Source: Devosia sp.
Lineage (GTDB): Bacteria; Pseudomonadota; Alphaproteobacteria; Rhizobiales; Devosiaceae
Assembly: GCF_030689745.1 (NCBI RefSeq)
Contig: NZ_JAUYGL010000217.1
Span: forward strand, 1-33,806
Direction of reading: 5' to 3'
Length of the DNA stretch: 33,806 nt
Shown: positions 16,985 through 25,782 of the stretch, one piece after another
Layout: the number at the start of each line of letters is the position of its first letter
Numbering within the stretch: position 1 is the first letter of the stretch
The notes under the pieces: generated by a model
The model's database searches: none
Told to the model about the DNA's origin: nothing
The model's input: only the letters and a program-made list of their open reading frames with translations
Position numbers and translations under genes: made by a program

Positions 16985-17452
16985 TCAGCAAATCGCGATG
17001 ATCTCGTCGTCACTCATGCGGCCGGGCACCACGGTCAGCGGGATGGGCAGGGCGTGGGCGCGACCAGCAAAGTGCATCACCAGCGGGCCGGGGCCCTCGC
17101 CGGTTGAGGCGGCCAGCACCAGAATGGCAATGTCACGATCCTCATTGATCACCCGTTCGATCTGCTCGGGACCTTCGCCCTCGCGAACCACCGATTCCAC
17201 CTTCACCTCGCCAATGGCGCGGATACGGGCGAGACGGGCATCGAGATTGCGTTCCGCCTCCTCGACCGCCTCGGCGCGCAGCACATCCTCGACGCCCAGG
17301 CCGATGAATTCGGGCTTTTCGACAATGCTCATCAGCACCACGGTGCCGCCGGTCCGTTTGACGCGGTAGGCAGCAAAGGTCAGGGCGCGATCGCACTCAA
17401 CGGTTTCGTCGATAACGACCAGGAATTTTCGCTTGTATTCGGTCTCGTACAT
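16985..17452 (-). CDS. Universal stress protein (UspA family)
   Basis: A 155-residue Usp-fold protein: FLVVIDETVECDRALTFAAYR at the N-terminal strand and helix, an Asp early in strand 1, and a C-terminal strand PIPLTVVPG. The usual nucleotide-binding motif G-x2-G-x9-G-[S/T] is degenerate: the region reads STGEGPGPLVMHFAGRA, with Arg instead of Ser/Thr after the last Gly. It is therefore probably a non-ATP-binding Usp. The ATG at 17452 has AAAGG seven bases upstream and lies 12 bases after trpS, in the same transcript. The Usp between trpS and nfuA is a conserved arrangement in this bacterial group. Confidence 0.88.
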   Translation of the reverse strand: MYETEYKRKFLVVIDETVECDRALTFAAYRVKRTGGTVVLMSIVEKPEFIGLGVEDVLRAEAVEEAERNLDARLARIRAIGEVKVESVVREGEGPEQIERVINEDRDIAILVLAASTGEGPGPLVMHFAGRAHALPIPLTVVPGRMSDDEIIAIC

Positions 17453-17464
17453 GGCCGAACCTTT

Positions 17465-18496
17465 CTAGCGGACAAAGCCGACGATGTTGCGGACATCGTC
17501 CATAACCGGCTGGGCAATGGCCCGGGCTCGCGCCGCGCCGTCGCGCAGAATAGCATCCATTTCCCCGCGTTCGGCAACCAGGCGCTGCATTTCGTCGGCA
17601 ATGGGTGACAGCACCGAGACGGCCAGTTCCGCCAGGGCCGGCTTGAAACTGCCCCAGCCCTGACCGCCAAATTCGCCCAGTACGGCGTCAACACTGACAT
17701 TGGAGAGGGCGGCATAGATGCCCACGAGGTTCTCCGCCTCGGCCCGTCCTGCCAGGCCCGTGGCCTCGCTGGGCAAGGCGTCGGCATCGGTGGTGGCGCG
17801 CTTGATCTTCTTGGCGATCAGATCGGCACCATCAAGCATGTAGATGGTGGAGAGGTCCGAGGCGTCGGACTTGCTCATCTTCTTGCTGCCGTCCTTGAGG
17901 CTTTTGACGCGCATGGCCGGGCCGGTGGCCAGCGTCTCGGTGATCGGGAAGAAATCACCCTTGTGGCCATTGGCCTTGATCTGCTTTTTGAAGTCGTGAT
18001 TGAATTTCTTGGCGATGTCGCGGGTCAGTTCGAGATGCTGGCGCTGATCCTCGCCCACCGGGACGGCGGTGGATTTGTAGAGCAGGATGTCGGCGGCCAT
18101 CAGCGAGGGATAGGCGAACAGGCCCAGTGAGGCATTTTCGGCGTTTTCGCCGGCCTTGTCCTTGTACTGGGTCATGCGCTCCATCCAGCCCATGCGGGCG
18201 ACGCAGTTGAAGATCCAGCTCAGCTCGGCATGTTCGATGACCTGGGACTGGTTGAAGATGATGGATTTTTTGGGATCGAGCCCGGCCGCAATATAGGCGG
18301 CGGCGATCTCATAGGTCCGGCGCCGGAGGTCCTGGGGTTCCTGCCACACCGTGATGGCGTGCATGTCGACCACGCAATAGATGGTCTCATGCGTCTCCTG
18401 CAGCGGCACGAAACGGCGAATGGCGCCGAGATAATTGCCCAGATGCAGATCGCCCGAAGGCTGGATGCCCGAGAAGACGCGGGGAGTGAAAGCCAT
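17465..18496 (-). CDS. trpS: Tryptophanyl-tRNA synthetase
   Basis: This class I synthetase charges tRNA-Trp. The 343-residue protein begins [19 protein letters not shown], with the HIGH-equivalent HLGN at 18-21, and carries KMSKS at 206-210. The length matches bacterial TrpRS, and the internal Trp/Tyr-type specificity region ([10 protein letters not shown]) is present. The ATG lies at 18496. It sits between murJ (62 bases upstream) and usp (12 bases downstream) in a leftward transcription unit. Confidence 0.98.
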   Translation of the reverse strand: MAFTPRVFSGIQPSGDLHLGNYLGAIRRFVPLQETHETIYCVVDMHAITVWQEPQDLRRRTYEIAAAYIAAGLDPKKSIIFNQSQVIEHAELSWIFNCVARMGWMERMTQYKDKAGENAENASLGLFAYPSLMAADILLYKSTAVPVGEDQRQHLELTRDIAKKFNHDFKKQIKANGHKGDFFPITETLATGPAMRVKSLKDGSKKMSKSDASDLSTIYMLDGADLIAKKIKRATTDADALPSEATGLAGRAEAENLVGIYAALSNVSVDAVLGEFGGQGWGSFKPALAELAVSVLSPIADEMQRLVAERGEMDAILRDGAARARAIAQPVMDDVRNIVGFVR

Positions 18497-18558
18497 ACAA
18501 AATACCCATCAGGTTTAGCAGCCTGCCGAATTACACCGGCTGGCGGGGAGGATGCAAG

Positions 18559-20118
18559 TCAGCTGCGGCGGCGCAGGCGGGCCAGCAACTGACCCAGGGG
18601 CTGCGCCCCGGTGAAATGGACCAGAGAAAAATAGACCGCTGCGCCGAAAGCGCAGATGGCAGACAGCGCCGCAATTTGGATGAGCAGCGGCGCGCCGGCA
18701 GAAAAGATCGCCGTGCCCCGCTGGCCCAGAAGATACAGCACGCCCGCCATGGCCAGGCTGCTGGCAATGGCCAGCACATGCTTGCGCATCGAGCCGGCTT
18801 CCAGCACGAAATAGCCGCGCCGGGCCAGGAACAGCGCCAGCAGGAAGGCATTGAGCCAGGACGAGATGGTGGTGGCCAGCGCGATGCCGACATGCTGCAG
18901 GCTAGGAAAGAGCCAGAGCGAGATGCCGATATTGGCCAGCACTGAAATGCCGGCAAAAATGGTAGGGGTGACGGTATCCTGGCGCGAGAAAAAGCCCGGC
19001 TGCAGCACCCGGATCAGCACGAAGGCCGGCAGTCCCCAGGCATAGCCCACCAGGGCCTCGGCCACGCCCGCGGTTGCCGCGACATCAAAGGCGCCCCGCT
19101 CGAACAGCACGCGGACAATGGGCACTGACAGCGCCGCAAGGGCTGCGGCGGCGGGCATGGAGAGCAGCATGGCGAGCAGCAGCGACTGGTCCTGGCTTCG
19201 GGCGGCCTCGCGGTCGCGCCCGGCGCCCAGATGCCGGCTGAGTTCGGGCAGCAGCACCGTGCCGATGGCGATGCCGATAATGCCCAGCGGCAATTGGTAG
19301 AGCCGGTCGGCATAGCTCAGGATCGACATGGCGCCGTCGACGCCCGAGGCAATGATGGTGCCCACGAAGATATTGATCTGGGTAATCCCGCCCGCGAGGA
19401 TGGCCGGAATGGCAAGCAACCAGAAGCGGCGCACCTCGGGATTGGGCCGGGGCAGGCCGATGCGGGGCACAAAGCCGGAGCGGCGTACCGCGCCATAGAC
19501 CAGGGCCAGCTGGGCAACGCCGCCCAGCATGGTGGCAATGGCGACCCAGAAGGCAGCGTCGGCCTTGTCGTCGAGCACAAAAATGGCCAGCGGCACCAGC
19601 GCGGCGATATTGACGATGTTGAGGATGACCGGCGCGAAGGCCGCCGCAAAGAACCGCCCCAGCGTGTTGAGAATGGCACCATAAGCCGCCATCAGCGACA
19701 TGCAGGCCAGATAGGGGAACATGATGCGCGTCAGATAGACGGTCAGTGCAAATTTTTCCGGATCATCAAAGCCGGGCACAAACACCGCCATGATGGGTTC
19801 CATGAAGATCTCGGCGAGGATGGTGACCACCACTATGGTGGCGACCAGCCAGCTCATGATGCGACTGGCCAGCAGTTTGGCGGCCGCGTCGCCATGGGTT
19901 TCGAGCGTCGTGGAGAACATGGGCACAAAGGCGGTGTTGAACGCGCCTTCGGCAAACAGCCGCCGGAACAGGTTGGGAAAGCGGAACGCGGCGTAGAAAG
20001 CGTCGGTCACCGGGCCGACGCCGAGCACGGCCGCCATCAGGGCATCGCGGGCGAAGCCGGCAATGCGCGAGAGCAGGGTCAGTCCGCCCACCGAGAGAAA
20101 ATTGCGATAGAGGCTCAC
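18559..20118 (-). CDS. murJ: Lipid II flippase MurJ (MviN)
   Basis: MurJ moves lipid II across the inner membrane for peptidoglycan synthesis. The 519-residue protein is hydrophobic with about 14 membrane helices. Residues known to be essential in E. coli MurJ are present at the same numbers: Arg18 and Arg24 (SRIAGFAR), Asp39 (VTD) and Arg52 (NLFR). The start is GTG at 20118, three bases after the glnD stop codon; no ATG lies before the conserved LTLLSRIAGFARD segment. The gene directly follows glnD, as in many Hyphomicrobiales. The C-terminus ends in a short Arg-rich tail. Confidence 0.96.
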   Translation of the reverse strand: MSLYRNFLSVGGLTLLSRIAGFARDALMAAVLGVGPVTDAFYAAFRFPNLFRRLFAEGAFNTAFVPMFSTTLETHGDAAAKLLASRIMSWLVATIVVVTILAEIFMEPIMAVFVPGFDDPEKFALTVYLTRIMFPYLACMSLMAAYGAILNTLGRFFAAAFAPVILNIVNIAALVPLAIFVLDDKADAAFWVAIATMLGGVAQLALVYGAVRRSGFVPRIGLPRPNPEVRRFWLLAIPAILAGGITQINIFVGTIIASGVDGAMSILSYADRLYQLPLGIIGIAIGTVLLPELSRHLGAGRDREAARSQDQSLLLAMLLSMPAAAALAALSVPIVRVLFERGAFDVAATAGVAEALVGYAWGLPAFVLIRVLQPGFFSRQDTVTPTIFAGISVLANIGISLWLFPSLQHVGIALATTISSWLNAFLLALFLARRGYFVLEAGSMRKHVLAIASSLAMAGVLYLLGQRGTAIFSAGAPLLIQIAALSAICAFGAAVYFSLVHFTGAQPLGQLLARLRRRS

Positions 20119-20121
20119 CGT

Positions 20122-22917
20122 CTAGCCATTGGCCGGCTTGGCCTCGGGCCGGGGGTGGAACACCGCCATCAGCGCATCGTGGATCTTGCGCTGCCGTGGC
20201 TTGCTGGTGATCTTCTGGCCGGTCAGATCGGTGACATAGAACACGTCGACAGCCTTTTCGCCGTAGGTGCCGATATGGGCCGAGCCGATGGTCAGGTTGA
20301 GATCGGCAATCTCGCGGGTGAGGGCATGCAGCAGCCCGGTGCGATCGAGACCCGACACCTCGATGACGGTGAATTTTTCCGACAGCGCATTGGACACGGT
20401 GACCTGGGTGGGCAGGGCGAAGGGCTTCAGCCGTCGATTGAGCCGGCTGTCCTTGCCCAGATCGATCAGCACCCGGCGCTTGCCCTGCAGCAATTGCTTG
20501 ACGGTATCGATGATGCGGGTGGCGCGGACCTTTTCATCCTCATCGGAGGTAAAGGCGCGTCGCAGGCGGAAGGTATCCAGGGCCTGGCCGTCGCGGGTCG
20601 AGAAGATCTGCGCGCCGATGATCGAGGCATCCTGCATGGTGCAGGCGCCGGCAATCAGCGAGAGCAGGCGGGGATGGTCGGGCGTGTAGAACGTCACCTC
20701 GGTGATGCTCTCGAAGGCCTTGATCCGGATCGAGCCGGCAAAGGCCTCGTCGGTCTTGTCGGCCTGGCGGATCATGCGCGCATGCTCGATCTGCAGTTCG
20801 GGTTCGGCGCGCAGCCAGTAATGGTCGTAATGGCGCTCGATATAGGTTTCCACCTCGGCCGGTGGCCAGGCATTGAGGGCCTCGGCGAGTTCCTGACGGG
20901 CCTGATTGATGCGGTCGGACTGGGTGACCTGGCTGTGCCCGCCCGACAATAGCGGCTCGGTGGCGTAATAGAGGGCCCGCAACAGGCTGCCCTTCCAGCC
21001 GGTCCACACCCCCGGGCCGACAGCGCGGATATCGCAGGCGGTCAGGATCATCAGCAGCGCCAGACGCTGGGGCGATTGCACCACATCGGCAAAGGCCCTG
21101 GCGGTTTCGGGGTCCTGGATATCGCGGGCCTGGGCAATTTCGCTCATCAGCAGGTGGTATTCGACCAGCCAGGCCACCGTGTCGGTTTCCGCCGCGGAGA
21201 GGCCCAGGCGCGGGCAGAAGCGGCGGGCAATGCGGGCGCCGGCCAGGGAATGGTCTTCCGGGCGGCCCTTGGCAATATCGTGCAGGAACAGCGCCACATA
21301 GAGAAGCCGCACATCGTTGAGCTGGGGCAGCAGTTCGTGGATCAGCGGCAATTGGTCAGCCAGCCCGCCATTGGCGATATCGGCCATGACCCCGATGGAG
21401 CGGATCAGATGCTCGTCCACGGTATAGTGGTGATACATGTTGAACTGCATCAGCGCGACGATCTTGCCGAATTCGGGGACGAATTTGCCGAGCACGCCGC
21501 TCTCGTTCATCTGGCGCAGAATGCGCTCCACCGATTTGGGCGCCGTCAGAATGGCCAGGAAATACTCATTGGCCCGGGGATTGGTGCGCAGCGACTTGTC
21601 GATCAGGGGCAGGGAACGCGAAATACGCTTGATGGCGTCGGGGTGAAACAGCAATTGCTCGCGCCCGGCGACCAGAAACATGCGGATCAGGTTGACCGGA
21701 TCCTTTTCGAATACCTCGGCCGAGGCGATATTGAGCCGGCCGGTATCGAGCACAAAGTCGGGTTCGCCCTTGATCTTGCTGCGGCCGGGCCGGAACGGCG
21801 CAAAGACCCGCCCGATCAGATCCATGTCCTTGACGTGGTTGAACTCGAGCGAGGCGCTGATGATGCGGGTCAGATCGCCGACATCCTTGGCGACGAGGAA
21901 ATAGCGCTTCATGAAACGCTCGACCCCGAGCATGCCGACACGCTGGGCGTAACCCATGCGCTCGGCCAGTTCGGGCTGCATGTCAAAGGTCAGCTTTTCC
22001 TCGGCGCGGCCGGTGGCGAAATGCAGATGACAGCGCACCGCCCAGAGAAAATCCTCGGCGCGCGAGAAAATCCGGTATTCGGCCGCGCTGAGCACGCCCT
22101 TGCCCACCAGTTCATGGCTGGTCTTGACCTGATAGAAATACTTGCCGATCCAGAACAGCGCATTGAGATCGCGCAACCCGCCCTTGCCATCCTTGATATT
22201 GGGTTCGACCACATAGCGGGTATTGCCCATGGCCTTGTGGCGCTCGTCACGCTCGCTCATCTTGGCGGCGATGAATTCGGGACCGGTCTTGGGCATGATC
22301 TCGGTTTCGAACCGCTGCACCAATTGCTGATACAGGGCCTTGTCGCCGGTCAGGAAGCGGGCCTCAAGCGTGGCGGTGCGCACGGTCATGTCGGCGCGGG
22401 CCATGCGGATGCATTCATCGACCGAGCGGACGGCATGGCCGACCTTCTGGCCCAGATCCCAGAGCATATAGAGGATGTATTCGGTGACCTGCTCGCCCCA
22501 GGGCGTTTGCTTGTAGGGCAGGATGAACAGCAGATCGATATCGCTGCCGGGGGCCAGCGTGCCGCGGCCATAGCCACCGACGGCGGACAGGGCGATAGCT
22601 TCGGCGCCGGAGGGGTTGTCGACCGGGTAGACGCGCCGCGTGGCAAACATGTGCACGGCGGTGATGATTTCGTCTTGGGCGCTGCACAGATTCTGCGCGC
22701 AACGGACGCCTTTGCCGCTGGCCAGCAGCTCGGCCTCGGCCTGTCGGCGGGCCTCGGCCAGAATCTGGCGGATATAGCTCAGGACAGCGGCGCGCGCCGT
22801 GCCCGATTTGGGGTCGTTATCGCCAATGACGGCCTCCAGCTCGCCGACAATGGTGCTGGCGGATTTGAGAACGAATAGCGGTTTTCGCGGCTTGGCTTCA
22901 GCTTCGACGAGCGTCAT
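20122..22917 (-). CDS. glnD: Bifunctional uridylyltransferase / uridylyl-removing enzyme GlnD
   Basis: GlnD is the nitrogen-status sensor that uridylylates PII proteins when glutamine is low and removes UMP when it is high. The 931-residue protein has a nucleotidyltransferase domain with GGYGRG (114-119) and the metal-binding Asp126-x-Asp128, a PII-uridylyltransferase helical region, an HD hydrolase domain with His546-Asp547, and two C-terminal ACT domains (about 740-800 and 845-925) for glutamine sensing. Length and domain order are standard. Its ATG (22917) overlaps the end of mutS by 20 bases, so the two are cotranscribed and probably coupled. Confidence 0.97.
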   Translation of the reverse strand: MTLVEAEAKPRKPLFVLKSASTIVGELEAVIGDNDPKSGTARAAVLSYIRQILAEARRQAEAELLASGKGVRCAQNLCSAQDEIITAVHMFATRRVYPVDNPSGAEAIALSAVGGYGRGTLAPGSDIDLLFILPYKQTPWGEQVTEYILYMLWDLGQKVGHAVRSVDECIRMARADMTVRTATLEARFLTGDKALYQQLVQRFETEIMPKTGPEFIAAKMSERDERHKAMGNTRYVVEPNIKDGKGGLRDLNALFWIGKYFYQVKTSHELVGKGVLSAAEYRIFSRAEDFLWAVRCHLHFATGRAEEKLTFDMQPELAERMGYAQRVGMLGVERFMKRYFLVAKDVGDLTRIISASLEFNHVKDMDLIGRVFAPFRPGRSKIKGEPDFVLDTGRLNIASAEVFEKDPVNLIRMFLVAGREQLLFHPDAIKRISRSLPLIDKSLRTNPRANEYFLAILTAPKSVERILRQMNESGVLGKFVPEFGKIVALMQFNMYHHYTVDEHLIRSIGVMADIANGGLADQLPLIHELLPQLNDVRLLYVALFLHDIAKGRPEDHSLAGARIARRFCPRLGLSAAETDTVAWLVEYHLLMSEIAQARDIQDPETARAFADVVQSPQRLALLMILTACDIRAVGPGVWTGWKGSLLRALYYATEPLLSGGHSQVTQSDRINQARQELAEALNAWPPAEVETYIERHYDHYWLRAEPELQIEHARMIRQADKTDEAFAGSIRIKAFESITEVTFYTPDHPRLLSLIAGACTMQDASIIGAQIFSTRDGQALDTFRLRRAFTSDEDEKVRATRIIDTVKQLLQGKRRVLIDLGKDSRLNRRLKPFALPTQVTVSNALSEKFTVIEVSGLDRTGLLHALTREIADLNLTIGSAHIGTYGEKAVDVFYVTDLTGQKITSKPRQRKIHDALMAVFHPRPEAKPANG

Positions 22918-25603
22918 CGCGGATTTTCTTCAGTTCGTAGAGGGCGTCGATTGCTTGTTTGGGGGTCATTTCGTCAGGACGAACCGCGTCGAGCGCCAGG
23001 AGTACGGGGTCTTGTTGCACCGGCGTGGGCGCCGATTGATGCGCAAACAGCGGTAAATCATCTAGCACGCTGGCTTTCTGGCTGGAAGAGGCGCTGCCGG
23101 TCGAGCGCTGCTCGAGCACGGTCAGCACCTGGCGGGCACGCCGCAGCACCGGCTCGGGCACCCCGGCGAGCCGCGCCACCTGAATGCCGTAGGAACGATC
23201 GGCGGCGCCGGCCGCCACCTCGTGCAGGAATACCACCTCGCCCTCCCACTCGCGCACCTTCATGGTGACGTTGGAGACCCGGGTCAGCGTCTTGGCGAGG
23301 CTGGTCAACTCGTGGAAATGGGTGGCAAACAGGGCGCGGCAGCCGGTGGTTTCGTGCAGGGCTTCCACCGCCGCCCAGGCAATCGAGAGACCATCAAAGG
23401 TGGCGGTGCCGCGACCGATTTCGTCCAGCACCACCAGCGAACGGCGGGTGGCGCGGTTGAGAATGGCGGCGGTCTCGACCATTTCGACCATGAAGGTTGA
23501 GCGGCCATGGGCGATGTCATCGCTGGCGCCCACCCGGGAAAACACCCGGTCGACCACGCCGATATGGGCGGCGCTGGCCGGCACGAAACTGCCCATCTGC
23601 GCCAGGATGGCGATCAGGGCATTTTGCCGCAGAAAGGTCGACTTGCCGCCCATGTTCGGGCCGGTCACCAGCCAGAGCCGACCACCGCCGCTGGCGTCGT
23701 CACCGGACAGATCGGCGTCATTGGCGACAAAGCTCTGGCCCTCGGCCAGCACCATGTCCTCCACCACCGGGTGGCGGCCGCCGGTGATCTCGAAAGCCAG
23801 CGAGGTGTCGATTTCGGGCCGGGTGTAGCGGCGGGTGGCGGCCAGATGGGCCAGGGCCGTGGTCACATCGAGTTCGGCCAGTGCATCGGCCAGGTCGCGC
23901 AGGGCATCGGTGCGGCTGAGCACATCGTAGCGCAGGCTGGCGAACACCTTCAGTTCGATGTCGAGCGCGGCCTCGTGCGCCCGGGCGATGCGGCCTTCGA
24001 GGTCGGCCAGTTCGGTGGTGGTGAACCGCATGGCATTGGCCATGGTCTGGCGATGGATGAAGACCTGACGGTGCGGCTCCTCCAGCAGCTTGGCGCTGTG
24101 CCCGGCCGGGACTTCGACGAAATAGCCGAGCACGCCATTGTGCCGGATCTTGAGCGAGCGGACATCGGTCTCATCAATCAGCCTTGCCTGCAGCGCGGCA
24201 ACCACAGCGCGGGTCTGACGGGCCAGGGCCCGCTCATCGTCGAGGGTCTGGTCATAGCCCTGCCGCACAAAGCCACCGTCGCGGCTGAGCAGGGGCAGCT
24301 CATCATCAAGCGCCAGCGCCAGCTGCGAAGCCAGGGGCAGCGGGGCGGCGGCGAGCGTGCTGGCGAGACGGGCGATGACCGCGGGGGACTCGGCCAGCTG
24401 CGCCATGTGGCGCGACAGCGCGGCGGCGGCGCTGATCGCAGCGCCAATGGCGGCCAGATCGCGCGGTCCACCGCGCTCCAGCACCAGCCGGGTGAGGGCA
24501 CGGGCCAGATCGGGCACGGCCTTGAGATCGTTGCGCAGGCGGCCGGTCAGCATGGTGTCATTGGCCAGCAGATCGACCGCATCGAGCCGCTGATTGATGG
24601 CCGCGGCATCGGCCAGCGGCGCCGCCAGGCGGGCCGAGAGCAGGCGGGAGCCGGGCGCGGTGACCGTCAGATCAATCACTTGGCGCAGCGAGCCGCGCAC
24701 CTGGCCGCGTTGGGTCTGGTGCAGTTCGAGGCTGGAGCGGGTGGCCGCATCGATGGCCAGATAGGTGCTGGTGGTCTCGGCCAGCGGGGCACGCAGCGCC
24801 ACGCCGACGCCCTTCTGGCTTTCCCCGACATAGGCAATGATGGCGCCCAGCGCGGCGCGGCTGGCGCGCGACAGCACCGAGGGATCGAATGCCTCGCCGG
24901 GAAAGGCGCCGCGCAGGGTCGCCGAAGCGGTTTCGCTGTCAAAGCTCTGCGCCGGCGCGGTGTGGGCAATGGCTGACCAGCTGGGGGCGAACAGATGGCG
25001 CTCCACCAGGGCCGATTGCGTGGCCTCGGTCAGCAGCAGTTCGACCGGATCAATGCGCGCCAGCTCGTCCTGCAACTGGTCAGCGGAAAGGTCGGCGGTA
25101 AAGGTCTCGCCGGTTGAAATATCAGCCCAGGCCAGGGCAAAATCGGTCTCGCCGTGCCGCACCATGGCCAGGGCGGCCAGAAAATTGGCGGCGCGGGCGT
25201 CGAGATGATCGTCTTCGGTCAGCGTGCCGGCGGTGATCAGGCGCACCACACCGCGGCGCACCACCGATTTGGCGCCCCGCTTCTTGGCCTCCTTGGGGTC
25301 TTCCATCTGCTCGCAAATGGCGACGCGATGGCCCAGCTTGACCAGCTTGTTGAGGTAGTCATTGGCGGCATGAATGGGCACGCCGCACATCTGGATGTCC
25401 TGCCCCAGATGCTTGCCGCGCTTGGTCAGCACAATGCCCAGCGCGGCGCTGGCGATCTCGGCGTCCTCAAAGAACAGCTCGTAGAAATCGCCCATGCGAT
25501 AAAACAGCAGATAGCCGGGATTGACCGCCTTGATCTCGAAAAACTGCGCCATCATCGGCGTCAGGGCCGGGCTGGGGGCGGGTTCGAGTTGCGGCTGATC
25601 CAT
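22898..25603 (-). CDS. mutS: DNA mismatch repair protein MutS
   Basis: MutS recognises mismatches and starts repair. The 901-residue protein has the mismatch-reading motif GDFYELFFEDA near residue 40, the connector, lever and clamp regions, and the ABC-type ATPase with Walker A GPNMGGKST (648-656), Walker B VVLDEIGRGT and the switch His in ATHFHEL. The C-terminus has the short helix-turn-helix dimer region. The ATG at 25603 lacks a clear ribosome site; Met17 (MMAQFFEIK) is a possible alternative start. A promoter lies about 35 bases upstream. It heads the mutS-glnD-murJ-trpS-usp transcript. Confidence 0.97.
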   Translation of the reverse strand: MDQPQLEPAPSPALTPMMAQFFEIKAVNPGYLLFYRMGDFYELFFEDAEIASAALGIVLTKRGKHLGQDIQMCGVPIHAANDYLNKLVKLGHRVAICEQMEDPKEAKKRGAKSVVRRGVVRLITAGTLTEDDHLDARAANFLAALAMVRHGETDFALAWADISTGETFTADLSADQLQDELARIDPVELLLTEATQSALVERHLFAPSWSAIAHTAPAQSFDSETASATLRGAFPGEAFDPSVLSRASRAALGAIIAYVGESQKGVGVALRAPLAETTSTYLAIDAATRSSLELHQTQRGQVRGSLRQVIDLTVTAPGSRLLSARLAAPLADAAAINQRLDAVDLLANDTMLTGRLRNDLKAVPDLARALTRLVLERGGPRDLAAIGAAISAAAALSRHMAQLAESPAVIARLASTLAAAPLPLASQLALALDDELPLLSRDGGFVRQGYDQTLDDERALARQTRAVVAALQARLIDETDVRSLKIRHNGVLGYFVEVPAGHSAKLLEEPHRQVFIHRQTMANAMRFTTTELADLEGRIARAHEAALDIELKVFASLRYDVLSRTDALRDLADALAELDVTTALAHLAATRRYTRPEIDTSLAFEITGGRHPVVEDMVLAEGQSFVANDADLSGDDASGGGRLWLVTGPNMGGKSTFLRQNALIAILAQMGSFVPASAAHIGVVDRVFSRVGASDDIAHGRSTFMVEMVETAAILNRATRRSLVVLDEIGRGTATFDGLSIAWAAVEALHETTGCRALFATHFHELTSLAKTLTRVSNVTMKVREWEGEVVFLHEVAAGAADRSYGIQVARLAGVPEPVLRRARQVLTVLEQRSTGSASSSQKASVLDDLPLFAHQSAPTPVQQDPVLLALDAVRPDEMTPKQAIDALYELKKIRDDARRS

Positions 25604-25614
25604 GGGCGGTTTGA

Positions 25615-25662
25615 TCTCGGCGAGAAAGCCGAGACCATATGGGTTTTGCCCGCAGAATCCAA
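25615..25662 (-). promoter_or_regulatory. Candidate mutS promoter and leader hairpin
   Basis: On the minus strand TTGGAT (25662-25657), 17 bases of spacer and TATGGT (25639-25634) fit a sigma-70 promoter. Just downstream a 7-bp hairpin, TCTCGGC with GCCGAGA (25615-25621 and 25628-25634), would lie at the start of the mutS mRNA. Confidence 0.45.
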
Positions 25663-25741
25663 CCGGATGGGTCCGGATTTACCCGCCTCGTTCACACGCC
25701 GCGACTGGCGCGCGCCACGCGCCCTTACCTGCCATCTCGAA

Positions 25742-25761
25742 CCGGAGCGCTGTGGCTCCGG
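25742..25761. other. Hairpin downstream of the beta-xylosidase gene
   Basis: CCGGAGC (25742-25748) and GCTCCGG (25755-25761) are perfect complements around a 6-base loop, 21 bases beyond the xylosidase stop codon. No T-run follows on either strand, so it may be an mRNA 3'-end stabiliser or a weak terminator. The rest of the 179-base gap between mutS and the xylosidase gene holds only the mutS promoter. Confidence 0.4.
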
Positions 25762-25782
25762 CTCGAAGGGAGGTGAACGCGA

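Noticed and set aside
21076..22878. A 600-codon plus-strand frame opposite glnD, and similar ones at 19231-20952, 25804-27468 and 5223-6296
   Set aside because: All are complements of clear genes with the same His/Gln/Gly-rich antisense composition and no ribosome sites or motifs.
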